Both the position numbers and the translations under genes were made by a program. From Desulfobacterales bacterium (lineage in GTDB: Bacteria; Desulfobacterota; Desulfobacteria; Desulfobacterales; Desulfobacteraceae), in contig JAKSAX010000374.1 of NCBI GenBank assembly GCA_022361395.1, positions 1 through 55,064 on the forward strand: DNA of 55,064 nt. The letters are read 5' to 3'. The notes under the pieces are model-generated. The model did not search any database, was not told the origin of the DNA, and saw nothing but the letters and a program-made list of their open reading frames with translations. Below are positions 11,145 through 19,077 of this stretch, one piece after another; position 1 is the stretch's first letter; each line of letters begins with the position of its first letter.

Positions 11145-11435
11145 TTGAACAGAGAATATTCAGTTTCCCGGCAGACCAAAGTCGTAAATGCCCTGGGAAT
11201 GCACGCACGACCCGCAGCAAAGATAGCGGAAATGGCCCTTGAGGCCAAAGGAAATATCTGGTTGTCCAATGGATCCTCAACCGTAGACGCATCCAGCATC
11301 ATAGACATTTTAACCTTGTGTGCCGTAACCGGTACGCAGATTTCCATTCATACGGAAGAGACGGACGACTCTGTTTGGGCAGACCGGATCAAGGCATTTT
11401 TTGACATGGGTTTTGGAGAAGATATAAATGAATGA
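11145..11435 (+). CDS. ptsH: HPr family phosphocarrier protein
   Basis: A 96-residue HPr. The phospho-accepting histidine is His20 in LGMHARPAAK. The second conserved site, DASSIIDIL, holds a serine at the position of Ser46. HPr takes phosphate from enzyme I and passes it to EIIA proteins; with no sugar EII genes nearby it may serve a regulatory (PTS-Ntr-like) or mannose-type system elsewhere. The start is TTG at 11145 with GGAAAG upstream, because no in-frame ATG precedes the conserved part. The gene overlaps ptsI by 8 bp. Confidence 0.92.
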   Translation: MNREYSVSRQTKVVNALGMHARPAAKIAEMALEAKGNIWLSNGSSTVDASSIIDILTLCAVTGTQISIHTEETDDSVWADRIKAFFDMGFGEDINE

Positions 11436-13197
11436 CTCCCCGTCAGGACAGATTATAATCCGGGGCATCAGCGGCTCTCCCGGTATCTGTATCGGCAAGG
11501 CCTACCTGGTTGACCGTGAAGGGGTAAACATCATCAAGCGGTACCCGGTCAGTGAAGACATGGTCTCCAAAGAGGTTGACCGGTTTAAGAACGCGGTGAT
11601 CAAGGCAAAAAACGACCATGCCAAAACCATTGAATCCCTTGACCAGCAGCTAAGTGAAAACCTCAATATCCTTGAAACCCACATGGTGTTGTTCAAGGAC
11701 AAAATGCTCTACGGCAAAACCATTGAGACCATTTCCAATGACAAGGTCAACGCGGAATGGGCGCTTCGCAAGGTTTCCAGGCAGGTCCGCAGGATGTTCG
11801 AACAGATAGATGATCCCTACCTCAAGGCGCGGGTAAACGATATCACCCAGGTCTCGGATAAGATCATGACCTATCTTTTCGGTGCCCAGGATATCAGGAT
11901 CAGGGACATCAACAAGCGGGTCATCATTGTTGCCCACGACCTGTCTCCCGCAGACACCAGCCAGATTCAGCTGGAGAGGATTAAGGGCTTTGTTACGGAC
12001 AGGGGAGGTAAGGATTCACACACCAGCATCGTGGCCAAATCCTTGAAAATCCCTTCTGTGCTGGGCCTTGGAAATGCCACCAGAAATGTCAACAATGATG
12101 ATATCCTCATTGTTGACGGCTCTTCAGGGATTATTATCATCAACCCTGAAGAGGACACCCTGTTCAGGTATGAAGAAAAAATGGCCCGGTTCCTTGCCTA
12201 CCGGGCAGATATCGAACGGGAAAGCCACCTGCCCGCGGTGACTGAAGACGGTGTTTCCTTAAACCTTCTGGCCAATATTGAGCTGGTGGAAGAGGTGGTC
12301 TCTGCCAGGGACAACAGGGCATCTGGCATCGGATTGTTCAGGACGGAATTTCTCTACCTGGATCTTAACCGCTATCCCACCGAAGACGAGTTGCTCCATA
12401 AGTACAAGGAACTTGTGGAACTCATGAACCCGGCGCCTGTGACAATCCGCACCCTGGATATAAACGGGGACAAGTTCAACCCCTATATTGATCCGGTGGA
12501 AGAGGCCAATCCCGCTCTCGGGTTGAGGGCAGTGAGGTTCTGCCTTGAAAACGAAGCCATATTCATCACCCAGATCAAGGCCATCCTGCGGGCCGCGGCA
12601 TTCGGGAACATTAAGCTGCTGATTCCCATGATCTCCTGCGTGGAAGAGATCCTGCAGGTAAAAGAGGTTATCAGCAAGGCTGTCCTTGAACTGGAAGAAG
12701 AAGACAAAATATTTAACAAGGATATACCCCTTGGAATCATGATAGAGGTTCCCTCCGCCGTTATCATGGCTGATGAACTTGCAGCCCATGTGGATTTTTT
12801 CAGTATCGGCACCAACGACCTCATCCAGTATTCCATGGCCATTGACCGCCGCAACAGGCGGGTTGCCCATCTTTACCAGGCATTGAACCCGGCTGTGCTC
12901 AAGATGATCCGCCTTACCCTTGAGGCTGCAAAAAACAACGGTATTGAATTGTTCATGTGCGGTGAAATGGCAGGGGATCCCATAAACATTCCCATTCTCC
13001 TGGGGCTGGGACTGACCAACCTGTCCATGAACTCAGGCTCCATACCCGTGATCAAGAAGATGATCCGTTCCTTAAACGTGGAACGGGCCAGGGAAAATGC
13101 CAGGACCATTATGGGGCTGACAACCACTGACGAGATAACGGATTTCATTCTGGAAGAGTACAAAACCATTCTTCCCTACAGGGATGTTGAAGAGTAA
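11428..13197 (+). CDS. ptsI: PEP-protein phosphotransferase, PTS enzyme I
   Basis: A 589-residue enzyme I that transfers phosphate from phosphoenolpyruvate to HPr. The phosphohistidine is His198 in the motif GGKDSHTSIVAKSL. The C-terminal PEP-binding barrel carries GLFRTEFLYLD, IPMISCVEEI, FFSIGTNDLIQY and the catalytic cysteine region ELFMCGEMAGDP. Length and domain order (HPr-binding helices, swivelling phosphohistidine domain, barrel) are standard. It starts inside ptsH (8-bp overlap), so the two are co-translated, and smpB begins 3 bp after its stop. Confidence 0.95.
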   Translation: MNDSPSGQIIIRGISGSPGICIGKAYLVDREGVNIIKRYPVSEDMVSKEVDRFKNAVIKAKNDHAKTIESLDQQLSENLNILETHMVLFKDKMLYGKTIETISNDKVNAEWALRKVSRQVRRMFEQIDDPYLKARVNDITQVSDKIMTYLFGAQDIRIRDINKRVIIVAHDLSPADTSQIQLERIKGFVTDRGGKDSHTSIVAKSLKIPSVLGLGNATRNVNNDDILIVDGSSGIIIINPEEDTLFRYEEKMARFLAYRADIERESHLPAVTEDGVSLNLLANIELVEEVVSARDNRASGIGLFRTEFLYLDLNRYPTEDELLHKYKELVELMNPAPVTIRTLDINGDKFNPYIDPVEEANPALGLRAVRFCLENEAIFITQIKAILRAAAFGNIKLLIPMISCVEEILQVKEVISKAVLELEEEDKIFNKDIPLGIMIEVPSAVIMADELAAHVDFFSIGTNDLIQYSMAIDRRNRRVAHLYQALNPAVLKMIRLTLEAAKNNGIELFMCGEMAGDPINIPILLGLGLTNLSMNSGSIPVIKKMIRSLNVERARENARTIMGLTTTDEITDFILEEYKTILPYRDVEE

Positions 13198-13200
13198 ATT

Positions 13201-13668
13201 ATGAATGCACCTTATATCAAACTCATTGCCAGTAATAAAAAGGCGCGGCACAACTATCACATTGATGATGAATACGAGGCCGGTATTGTCCTGGCCGGCT
13301 CCGAGGTCAAATCCATCAGGGAAGGCCGGGTCAGTTTCAAGGACTCCTATGCAGATATAAAGCGGGATGAGATTTTCATCCGCCAGCTGCACATCTCCCC
13401 CTATAAATACGCCTACAATGCCAATCATGAGTCCCTGCGGACCAGGAAACTGTTGCTCCACAAGTATGAAATCCGCAAGCTCACCGCAAAGATCAGGGAA
13501 AAAGGATATACCCTGGTGCCTTTGAAAATTTACTTTAAAAATGATAAAATAAAGGTACTTATCGGCTTGGGCAAGGGTAAAAAACTCTATGACAAGCGGG
13601 AGAGTATTAAACAGAAAGATATTAAACGGGACATGGACAGGGAAAGAAAAAAGTACTCCGGTTCATGA
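13201..13668 (+). CDS. smpB: SsrA-binding protein SmpB
   Basis: A 155-residue SmpB with the family landmarks NYHIDDEYEAGIVLAGSEVKSIR, a FIRQLHISPYKYA segment and a basic C-terminal tail beginning KGKKLYDKRESIK. SmpB binds the tRNA-like domain of tmRNA and guides it to ribosomes stalled without a stop codon. It lies between ptsI and the tmRNA gene ssrA, its functional partner, which starts about 60 bp downstream. The start ATG follows the ptsI stop by 3 bp, so it probably belongs to the pts operon transcript. Confidence 0.96.
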   Translation: MNAPYIKLIASNKKARHNYHIDDEYEAGIVLAGSEVKSIREGRVSFKDSYADIKRDEIFIRQLHISPYKYAYNANHESLRTRKLLLHKYEIRKLTAKIREKGYTLVPLKIYFKNDKIKVLIGLGKGKKLYDKRESIKQKDIKRDMDRERKKYSGS

Positions 13669-13673
13669 TTTCA

Positions 13674-13701
13674 TTGACTTTTCAGGGCATGATATTATAT
13701 T
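13674..13701 (+). promoter_or_regulatory. Probable ssrA promoter
   Basis: TTGACT (13674-13679) and TATATT (13696-13701) are spaced by 16 bp, a near-consensus sigma-70 pair. The expected start is about 23 bp before the mature tmRNA 5' end, consistent with RNase P trimming of a short leader. A TATTAT hexamer at 13693 is an alternative but leaves a spacer of only 13 bp. Confidence 0.55.
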
Positions 13702-13730
13702 AATGCCCGTTGCTTGATCTTTTAAAATTT

Positions 13731-14086
13731 GGGGGCGAAATGGTTTCGACGGAGATTTTGATGCCCATGGTAGCATACCGAGTGTTTTGTCATCTCGTAA
13801 ACTTGGCAAAGCTTAAACATAATCGCAGACGATTATAACTACGCTGTAGCTGCTTAAGGCAGCTTCCGTCCTCCTGATATCCTTCTTGCAGATTCAGGTC
13901 AGGGCGTCGACTATGCAAGACCGCTGTTATGGTTTCCTGAGCCATACCAGTTAAATTTTTCAGGATATACCGGGTTGTATCCCTCCTGAAGGAGCCTTCC
14001 CGGCCAATTATAAAGTTCAGGATAAGTATGTAGAAGCCAGGGTTGATTGTTTTCGGACGCGGGTTCAACTCCCGCCGCCTCCACCA
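13731..14086 (+). ncRNA. ssrA: Transfer-messenger RNA (tmRNA, one-piece)
   Basis: The 5' end GGGGGCGAAATGGTTTCGAC and the 3' end with a T-arm GGGTTCAACTCCC and CCGCCTCCACCA are the classic tmRNA termini. The acceptor stem GGGGGCG pairs with CGCCTCC (one G-U pair) and CCA is encoded. The tag reading frame runs from the resume codon GCA at 13825 to TAA at 13855-13857 and encodes ADDYNYAVAA. This ends in the AA protease signal and matches the A-N/D-D-x-N-Y-A-x-A-A form of proteobacterial tags. It sits directly after smpB. The molecule adds the tag to proteins from stalled ribosomes. Confidence 0.95.
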
Positions 14087-14388
14087 AAAAATTTGTAATA
14101 ATTGTAGATGGTTAATATTAAGAGCCTTGCCACTTTCACTGGACTTTCACCAAAAAACTAAAGTGAAAGGCAAGGTCTTATTATTTGATAAGCTGTTAAA
14201 ATTTTAGCCAAAATTTCTCCCCCGTTTTTTTAAGTAATTCAGTTATTTTAAAAGCCGTATCATTCTGGAACTAGCAATACTTGTCAAAGACTTTGTTTGT
14301 TTCGTTGTCCGAGGCTTCCCAGGCGCTTTGGGTTGGGTGTCTGTGTGTCTGGTAATCTCCGTGGTGTTGGTATGCCTGGCGGCGTAAA
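14087..14388. other. Gene-free gap after ssrA
   Basis: These 302 bp lie between the tmRNA 3' end and the antitoxin gene. Apart from the hairpin at 14119-14186, no coding region or RNA gene could be supported. No second copy of the ssrA 3' end (a possible att site) is visible in the window, so there is no direct evidence for an integrated island, although ssrA is a common integration site. Confidence 0.5.
14119..14186 (+). terminator. Imperfect long hairpin, probable ssrA terminator
   Basis: The left arm 14119-14140 (TAAGAGCCTTGCC then ACTTTCACT) pairs with the right arm 14160-14180 (AGTGAAA then GGCAAGGTCTTA) with small bulges. TTATTT follows. It is placed about 30 bp after the mature tmRNA end. 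The loop is about 19 nt, so it is less compact than the other terminators in the window. Confidence 0.5.
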
Positions 14389-14736
14389 CTATTCAATAAG
14401 CTGTTCAACAGTAATCCCCATGGCATACGCGAGCTTAACCAGGGAGCTTTTCCTTGGATTGGCATCTGGTTTTTCCATCCGGGCGAGGGCAGGTTGTTTA
14501 ATCCCGGCGTTTGCGGCAAGCTCGGCCTGGGTCATGCCCTTGTATTCGCGCCAGGATTTTATCAGGCTGTCCCCCCTGATGTTTGCCTGAACCACCTCAT
14601 TGGGGAACCATACGCCAGACTCGTCGCTTCCAACGCTTTCCACCAGGGTCTGGTAATCATCCCAGGGGATAACGGCAAAGGCGGGTTTTCCGCCATGCTT
14701 GATGATTTGAACGTTATTAGTAAGTGCTGTTGTCAC
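14389..14736 (-). CDS. Type II antitoxin with XRE-type helix-turn-helix
   Basis: A 115-residue protein. The N-terminal ~35 residues (VQIIKHGGKPAFAVIPWDDY) look like the Phd/YefM-type antitoxin segment. The C-terminal ~70 residues form a Cro/CI helix-turn-helix (KGMTQAELAANAGIKQPALARME). It is the second gene of a toxin-antitoxin operon. Its GTG start at 14736 has a strong AGGAGG site within the toxin gene, and the two genes overlap by 20 bp. The order toxin-then-antitoxin is that of HigBA-like systems. It should neutralise the toxin and repress the shared promoter at about 14984-15024. Confidence 0.85.
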   Translation of the reverse strand: MTTALTNNVQIIKHGGKPAFAVIPWDDYQTLVESVGSDESGVWFPNEVVQANIRGDSLIKSWREYKGMTQAELAANAGIKQPALARMEKPDANPRKSSLVKLAYAMGITVEQLIE

Positions 14737-14977
14737 GTTTCTTTACCTCCTGGATTGCGATTATCCGGACCTGCTCCTTATCATCGAAAAGCACCCTGTA
14801 GCGGCCCACGCGCATCCTGTAATCGTATTTATGGTTTCTCAATGCTTTGACGTCAAGACCCTTGGCGCCGGGAAAGTCTTTCAGTTTGTCAACACTTTGA
14901 AAAATTGCGTCCCGGTAATTTATTGGAATTTTTTTCATCTGCTTGCGGGCCTTGTTGTTCCATAGGATGTCTTTCAT
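14717..14977 (-). CDS. RelE/ParE-superfamily toxin
   Basis: An 86-residue protein with the RelE-fold pattern: WNNKARKQMKKIP near the N-terminus, LKDFPGAKGLDVKAL, then YDYRMRVGRYRVLFD and the C-terminal IIAIQEVKKRDNSTY. Such toxins are usually ribosome-dependent mRNA endonucleases; the conserved Arg-rich strand fits. It is translated from the ATG at 14977, which lies at the expected transcription start, so the message may be leaderless. The antitoxin overlaps its 3' end. The target cannot be deduced from the sequence alone. Confidence 0.85.
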   Translation of the reverse strand: MKDILWNNKARKQMKKIPINYRDAIFQSVDKLKDFPGAKGLDVKALRNHKYDYRMRVGRYRVLFDDKEQVRIIAIQEVKKRDNSTY

Positions 14978-14983
14978 TTTTTC

Positions 14984-15024
14984 ATAATAACATTTTATAA
15001 CCTTGTGTCAAGATAGTGTTATAA
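14984..15024 (-). promoter_or_regulatory. Toxin-antitoxin promoter and palindromic operator
   Basis: Read on the minus strand, TTGACA (15006-15011) and TATTAT (14984-14989) are spaced by 16 bp. A 7-bp inverted repeat, TTATAAC at 14995-15001 and GTTATAA at 15018-15024, flanks the -35 element and is the likely antitoxin operator. The -10 ends only 6 bp before the toxin ATG, which predicts transcription starting at or next to the start codon. Confidence 0.7.
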
Positions 15025-15047
15025 ATGAGATGGCTTTTCCTACAATT

Positions 15048-15080
15048 CTGCTATGTTAGCAAGACTGCCTAAAATAGCAG
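15048..15080. repeat. Inverted repeat of unknown role
   Basis: CTGCTATGTTAG (15048-15059) and CTAAAATAGCAG (15069-15080) form a 12-bp stem with one mismatch and a 9-nt loop. It is not followed by a T-run on either strand, so it is more likely a protein-binding site or element remnant than a terminator. Confidence 0.4.
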
Positions 15081-15261
15081 AAGCCGGAAGAAACTTAAAA
15101 TTTATAAGGCTGGATTCAATACGATCCATTACAAGGGTAGTTTATAGTCCCTCCGGGGCAAAACCTTGAGACAAGACATTCGATAACGCGTAAATAAGAT
15201 CTTTGCACAGTTTTATTCTGATTGTGACGATGATGTAAACGATGTTTTTTTGATAAAAACA

Positions 15262-15301
15262 TTGACTTTAAGTGCGAATAGTATTAATAGTTCGTATACG
15301 G
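15262..15301 (+). promoter_or_regulatory. Possible promoter/operator of the marR-acyl-CoA dehydrogenase unit
   Basis: TTGACT at 15262-15267 is followed after 17 bp by TAATAG (15285-15290), a poor -10. The stretch 15275-15296 is a loose palindrome centred on ATTAAT, with CGAA at 15275-15278 and TTCG at 15291-15294. This is where a MarR protein could bind and repress its own gene. Confidence 0.4.
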
Positions 15302-15311
15302 AGGAAATGTT

Positions 15312-15740
15312 TTGAAGAAAAAGATCAGTGATGTTCCGGACTGCACCGTGTTTCTACTTGGGAAAGCCTACCAGAGGGCTCATGGTGATTTTAAAAAACA
15401 ACTCAAGCCTTTTAACCTGACCAATATGCAGCACCTTGTACTGGAGGGATTGTGGTATGAGGAGGGAAAGACAGCTGCTGAACTCGGGAAGCTGCTCATC
15501 CTTGACAAGGCCACATTGTCAGGGGTGATTGAACGAATGGTTGAAGGCGGATGGCTTGTCAAAAAACAGGATCCTGAAGATAAAAGGGTGAGCCGCCTTT
15601 TTCCCTCTGACAAGGCAAACAAGATGAAGGACGAGCTGATCAACGCCAGAAAACAGGCCAATGATAAACTGCTTGCCGGTTTTACCCGGGAAGAGCAGGT
15701 GCTGTTTAAACGGCTTCTCAGGGACCTGGTCTGGGAATAA
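15312..15740 (+). CDS. MarR family transcriptional regulator
   Basis: A 142-residue winged-helix regulator. The MarR pattern is visible: LTNMQHLVLEGLWYEEGKTAAELGKLLILDKATLSGVIERMVEGGWLVKKQDPEDKRV covers the recognition helix and the wing, with the conserved D-x-R-x-S wing tip (DPEDKRVSRLF). The start is TTG at 15312 behind a strong GGAGG site; the nearby ATG at 15307 is closed at once by TGA. The acyl-CoA dehydrogenase gene follows 61 bp downstream on the same strand, so control of fatty acid or aromatic acyl-CoA use is likely. The ligand is unknown. Confidence 0.85.
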   Translation: MKKKISDVPDCTVFLLGKAYQRAHGDFKKQLKPFNLTNMQHLVLEGLWYEEGKTAAELGKLLILDKATLSGVIERMVEGGWLVKKQDPEDKRVSRLFPSDKANKMKDELINARKQANDKLLAGFTREEQVLFKRLLRDLVWE

Positions 15741-15801
15741 GGTAATGTTAAGTTGGTGTACAAACGGTATAAGCGTTAATATATTTTAAAGAGGTGTAAA
15801 C

Positions 15802-17508
15802 ATGCTGTTATTAAATCCCAAAAATTATCAGGACAGAAATTATCCGGATGAGCGCTCCAGGGAAATCATGGTCAAAACCATTGAGTGGTTTGAAAACAAG
15901 GGCCTGAAAACCATGAAAGATGACTACCGTTCCCGGGAGTTTACCTATGATTTTGCAGAGTTTGTAAAAAAAGAACGGATTTTTGAGACCCTGTTTCTGC
16001 CCAAGGGATACGGGGATGCAGACCAGTACTACAGCACTTACCGCATGTACGAATTTTCCGAGATCTGCGGATTTTACGGCACCCCCTACTGGTACATGTT
16101 CCATGTATCCACCCTGGGACTTGATCCTGTTTTCCTGGGTGACAATGAAAAATTCAAACACCTTGCCGTTGAGAAACTTCAGGAAAATCCCCTCTGCGCC
16201 TTTGGCCTGTCTGAAAAAGAGCACGGGGCAGATATTTACTCCTCTTCCATGAGACTCTATCCGCAGGAAGACGGGACTTACCTTGCCAGGGGCTCAAAAT
16301 ACTATATCGGCAACGGTAATGAAGCCGGTATCATCACTGTATTCGGCAAGGTTGACGGGACAGATGATTACGTGTTTTTTGCCGTGGATTCCAAACATGA
16401 AAAATATGAGTGTATCCAGAATGTGATCTGGGCCCAGAATTACGTGTCCGAATTTGAACTGGATGACTATCCGATTACGGAAGAGGATATTTTGTCCAGG
16501 GGCTCCAAGGCCTGGGATGATATGCTGAATACCATCAACATCTGTAAGTTCAACATCGGCTCAGGCGCCACCGGTATCGTGACCCATTCCTTTTATGAAG
16601 CACTGAACCATGCAGCCAAACGCAATCTTTACGGAAAATTCGTTACGGAATTTACCCATGTCAAGAAACTCTTTGTGGATGCCTATACCCGCCTTGCGGC
16701 CATGAAGCTTTTCGGCCTCCGGGCGACCGATTACATGCGGTGCGCATCTGCTGATGACAAGCGCTACCTGTTGTACAACCCCATCATGAAAATGAAAGTG
16801 GCGCTCCAGGGTGAAGAGGTCCATGAACTGCTGTGGGACATCATTGCAGCCAGGGGATTTGAGAAGGACACCTACTTTGAGCAGGCCGTGATCGAGCTTC
16901 GTGGGTTCCCGAAACTTGAGGGCACCCGTCACGTGAATATGGCCCTGATCGTCAAATTGATCGCCAGCTATTTTTTCAATCCCGGCGAGTTTGAAGAGGT
17001 GCCCAGGATTACCGCTGCCCAAAATGATGACTACATGTTTGAACAGGGACCGACCCGCGGGTATGCAAAGATCCGGTTCCACGATTTCCGCAAGGCGTAC
17101 GAAAGCAAGGATCTGCCCAACATCAACCTGTTCAGGGAACAGATTAAAGCCTATGAAGAATTCCTCATGGCCTCGGGACTGGAGCTGAAAGACCAGATGA
17201 TGAACGACTTTGATTATCTCCTGGGTGTGGGGGAGATCTTTACCCTGGTTGCCTATGGTCAGCTGATCATCGAGAGTGCAGCAATTGAAAATATTGACGA
17301 TGCCCTTCTTGATCAGATTTTTGACTTCATGGTCAGGGATTTTTCCGAATTCGGCCTTGACCTATACTCAAAACCCGCAAGCACGGAAGCCCAGCAGGCA
17401 GCGTGCATGAAAATGCTGAAACGTCCGGCATCGGATCAGGCCCGTTTTGAGACCGTTTTAAAGGATCATGTATATTCACTGATTGATGCCTATGAGATGA
17501 ATCCCTGA
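15802..17508 (+). CDS. Acyl-CoA dehydrogenase family protein, long form
   Basis: A 568-residue flavoprotein of the acyl-CoA dehydrogenase family. Recognisable parts are FGLSEKEHGAD (the middle-domain FAD motif region), GSKYYIGNGNEAG and an IELRGFPKLEGTRHVN stretch. In that stretch Glu373 occupies the place of the catalytic base in the usual YEGT motif. The C-terminal ~150 residues extend beyond the 380-residue short form. Enzymes of this fold oxidise acyl-CoA to enoyl-CoA and pass electrons to Etf; an EtfBA pair lies 1.6 kb downstream. The start ATG has a GAGGTG site. A strong terminator follows the gene. The chain-length or aromatic specificity cannot be told. Confidence 0.85.
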   Translation: MLLLNPKNYQDRNYPDERSREIMVKTIEWFENKGLKTMKDDYRSREFTYDFAEFVKKERIFETLFLPKGYGDADQYYSTYRMYEFSEICGFYGTPYWYMFHVSTLGLDPVFLGDNEKFKHLAVEKLQENPLCAFGLSEKEHGADIYSSSMRLYPQEDGTYLARGSKYYIGNGNEAGIITVFGKVDGTDDYVFFAVDSKHEKYECIQNVIWAQNYVSEFELDDYPITEEDILSRGSKAWDDMLNTINICKFNIGSGATGIVTHSFYEALNHAAKRNLYGKFVTEFTHVKKLFVDAYTRLAAMKLFGLRATDYMRCASADDKRYLLYNPIMKMKVALQGEEVHELLWDIIAARGFEKDTYFEQAVIELRGFPKLEGTRHVNMALIVKLIASYFFNPGEFEEVPRITAAQNDDYMFEQGPTRGYAKIRFHDFRKAYESKDLPNINLFREQIKAYEEFLMASGLELKDQMMNDFDYLLGVGEIFTLVAYGQLIIESAAIENIDDALLDQIFDFMVRDFSEFGLDLYSKPASTEAQQAACMKMLKRPASDQARFETVLKDHVYSLIDAYEMNP

Positions 17509-17531
17509 TTTGCAGTAATCCCGGAACTTGA

Positions 17532-17573
17532 AAAAAGGGCCTGCAGGCGGGGTTTCGCCTGCAGGCCCTTTTT
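17532..17573. terminator. Rho-independent terminator after the long acyl-CoA dehydrogenase
   Basis: A perfect stem with AAAAAGGGCCTGCAGGCG on one arm and its exact complement on the other, closed by a GGGTTT loop and ending in TTTTT. It is symmetrical enough to act on both strands. Confidence 0.92.
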
Positions 17574-17788
17574 AAGTCCGGCTCTTTTCCCCCGTCATTG
17601 CCCCTTGATAATCCCTGTATCCGGCCCGGATGATTTTGCTTGTATTTTATCTTGTTATTCCGGCAGGTTTCATGGTACAAACTCTCCCTTAAAATATCCT
17701 GCGGTTTGTTCTCAGAACAGGTAAAGAAAGATTGCCCGTGCCGTTTGCAGGATACGTGCTGCAATTTAATTTAAAGGACGATTGGACC

Positions 17789-18943
17789 ATGGCATTATCC
17801 TATCAACTGGATGATAAACACGAGATGCTCCGGACAGCGGTCAGGGAGTTTGCCGAAAATGAGATCAGGCCTGTGGCTGGCGAGCTTGAAGAGAATGAAA
17901 CCTTTTCAGTCCGGTTAACCCGGCAGATGGGCGAGATCGGGCTGTTCGGCATGATTGTTCCGGAAGCGCTGGGAGGCCAGGGCCTTGACTATGTCTCCTA
18001 TATTATAGCAGTTGAAGAGATTGCCAGGGTAGACGGCTCCCAGGCGGCCACTGTGGCCGCAGGAAACTCACTGGGCCTGTCCCCGGTTTACTACTTCGGC
18101 TCCCCGGAACAGCAGCAAAAATACCTGCCTGAACTCTGCAGTGGGGAGGCGCTCATGGGATTCGGCCTGACCGAGCCCAATGCCGGTTCCGATGCCGGGG
18201 CCTCAAGGACCCGGGCGGTCAGGGACGGCAACCATTGGATACTGAACGGTTCAAAAATATTTATCACCAATGCCGCAACGCCCATGACCCGGGGAACCAT
18301 TATCCAGGCGGTCACCGGCAGTGATGACCGCGGGAAACCCGAACATACCTGTTTTATCGTTGAAAATAATACGCCGGGATACACGGCCGCCCCCATGAAG
18401 CGGAAACTCATGTGGCGGGCGTCAAACACGGCTGAGATATCGCTTGAAGACTGCCGGGTGACGGAAGATGCAGTCCTTGGGAATCCCGGGGACGGATTCC
18501 GGCAGATGCTGTCCACACTTGACCGGGGCAGGCTCTCCATTGCGGCCATGGGCCTGGGGTGCGCCCAGGGCGCCTATGAAGCCGCCCTGAAGTACTCAAA
18601 GGAGAGGGTCCAGTTTGACCGGCCGATCAGCAAACAGCAGGTAATCTCTTTTAAGCTGGCGGATATGGCAATGAAAATAGAGATGGCCCGGAATTTTCTC
18701 TACCGGGCCTGCTGGCTGGCCGACCAGCACAGGCCCTTTGGAAAAGAAGCAGCCATGAGCAAGCTGTACTGCAGTGAGATCGCAAAGGAAGTGGCTGATG
18801 ATGCCGTGCAGATTCACGGCGGCTATGGGTTGATGAAAGAGTATGATGTAGAACGGTTTTACAGGGATCAGCGGTTGCTGCAGATCGGGGAGGGAACCTC
18901 TGAGGTGCTGCGGCTGGTCATCTCAAGGGCCATTGGTTGTTAA
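17789..18943 (+). CDS. Acyl-CoA dehydrogenase, short-chain type
   Basis: A 384-residue acyl-CoA dehydrogenase of standard length. Family motifs are present: GFGLTEPNAGSDAGA (substrate/FAD loop), RQ-type helix ERVQFDRPISKQQ, QIHGGYGLMKEYDVERFYRDQRLLQIGEGTSE. The catalytic base is Glu368 in GEGTSE. It should dehydrogenate a short acyl-CoA and reduce Etf. The start is placed at the ATG at 17789, with AAAGGA upstream; an open frame runs a further 19 codons upstream without a ribosome site. It is separated from etfB by a 134-bp gap that contains a MITE-like element. Confidence 0.92.
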   Translation: MALSYQLDDKHEMLRTAVREFAENEIRPVAGELEENETFSVRLTRQMGEIGLFGMIVPEALGGQGLDYVSYIIAVEEIARVDGSQAATVAAGNSLGLSPVYYFGSPEQQQKYLPELCSGEALMGFGLTEPNAGSDAGASRTRAVRDGNHWILNGSKIFITNAATPMTRGTIIQAVTGSDDRGKPEHTCFIVENNTPGYTAAPMKRKLMWRASNTAEISLEDCRVTEDAVLGNPGDGFRQMLSTLDRGRLSIAAMGLGCAQGAYEAALKYSKERVQFDRPISKQQVISFKLADMAMKIEMARNFLYRACWLADQHRPFGKEAAMSKLYCSEIAKEVADDAVQIHGGYGLMKEYDVERFYRDQRLLQIGEGTSEVLRLVISRAIGC

Positions 18944-18953
18944 TCATCTGACA

Positions 18954-19058
18954 TAAGGGATCGCGTAAAAATTAGTTCACATTCTGTTTGCAAAATACCC
19001 AATTTTTTAAGGGTTTTTATAAACAGACCAGGTGAAGTTATTTTTGCGCGATCCCTAA
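18954..19058. mobile_element. MITE-like element, copy A
   Basis: A 99-bp element (18957-19055) flanked by direct TAA triplets (18954-18956 and 19056-19058). Its ends are inverted repeats: GGGATCGCGTAAAAAT on the left and ATTTTTGCGCGATCCC on the right, 15 of 16 positions complementary. It has no coding capacity. An internal AAATACCC/GGGTTTTT segment could form a small hairpin. A diverged copy lies in inverse orientation at about 23634-23736. The insert fills most of the gap between the acyl-CoA dehydrogenase and etfB, so it may influence read-through or promoter use. Confidence 0.8.
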
Positions 19059-19077
19059 GTAATCATAAGAGTTTAAA

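Larger units (their letters stand above)
14978..15311. other. Gap between toxin gene and marR
   Basis: These 334 bp hold the toxin promoter and operator (14984-15024), an inverted repeat at 15048-15080 and the probable marR promoter (15262-15290). No gene is supported in the remainder (about 15081-15260). Confidence 0.6.

Noticed and set aside
14271..14519. Additional small gene next to the antitoxin
   Set aside because: The frame overlaps the antitoxin 3' end in another phase, lacks a ribosome site and shows low-complexity Pro/Gln content typical of a shadow frame.
14087..15311. Genomic island integrated at ssrA
   Set aside because: No integrase gene and no repeated ssrA 3' end are visible; only a toxin-antitoxin pair is present, which can be acquired without an island.
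17333..17764. Open frame on the minus strand across the acyl-CoA dehydrogenase end and terminator
   Set aside because: It runs through a perfect bidirectional terminator and has no ribosome site or recognisable domain; it is a shadow of the neighbouring genes.
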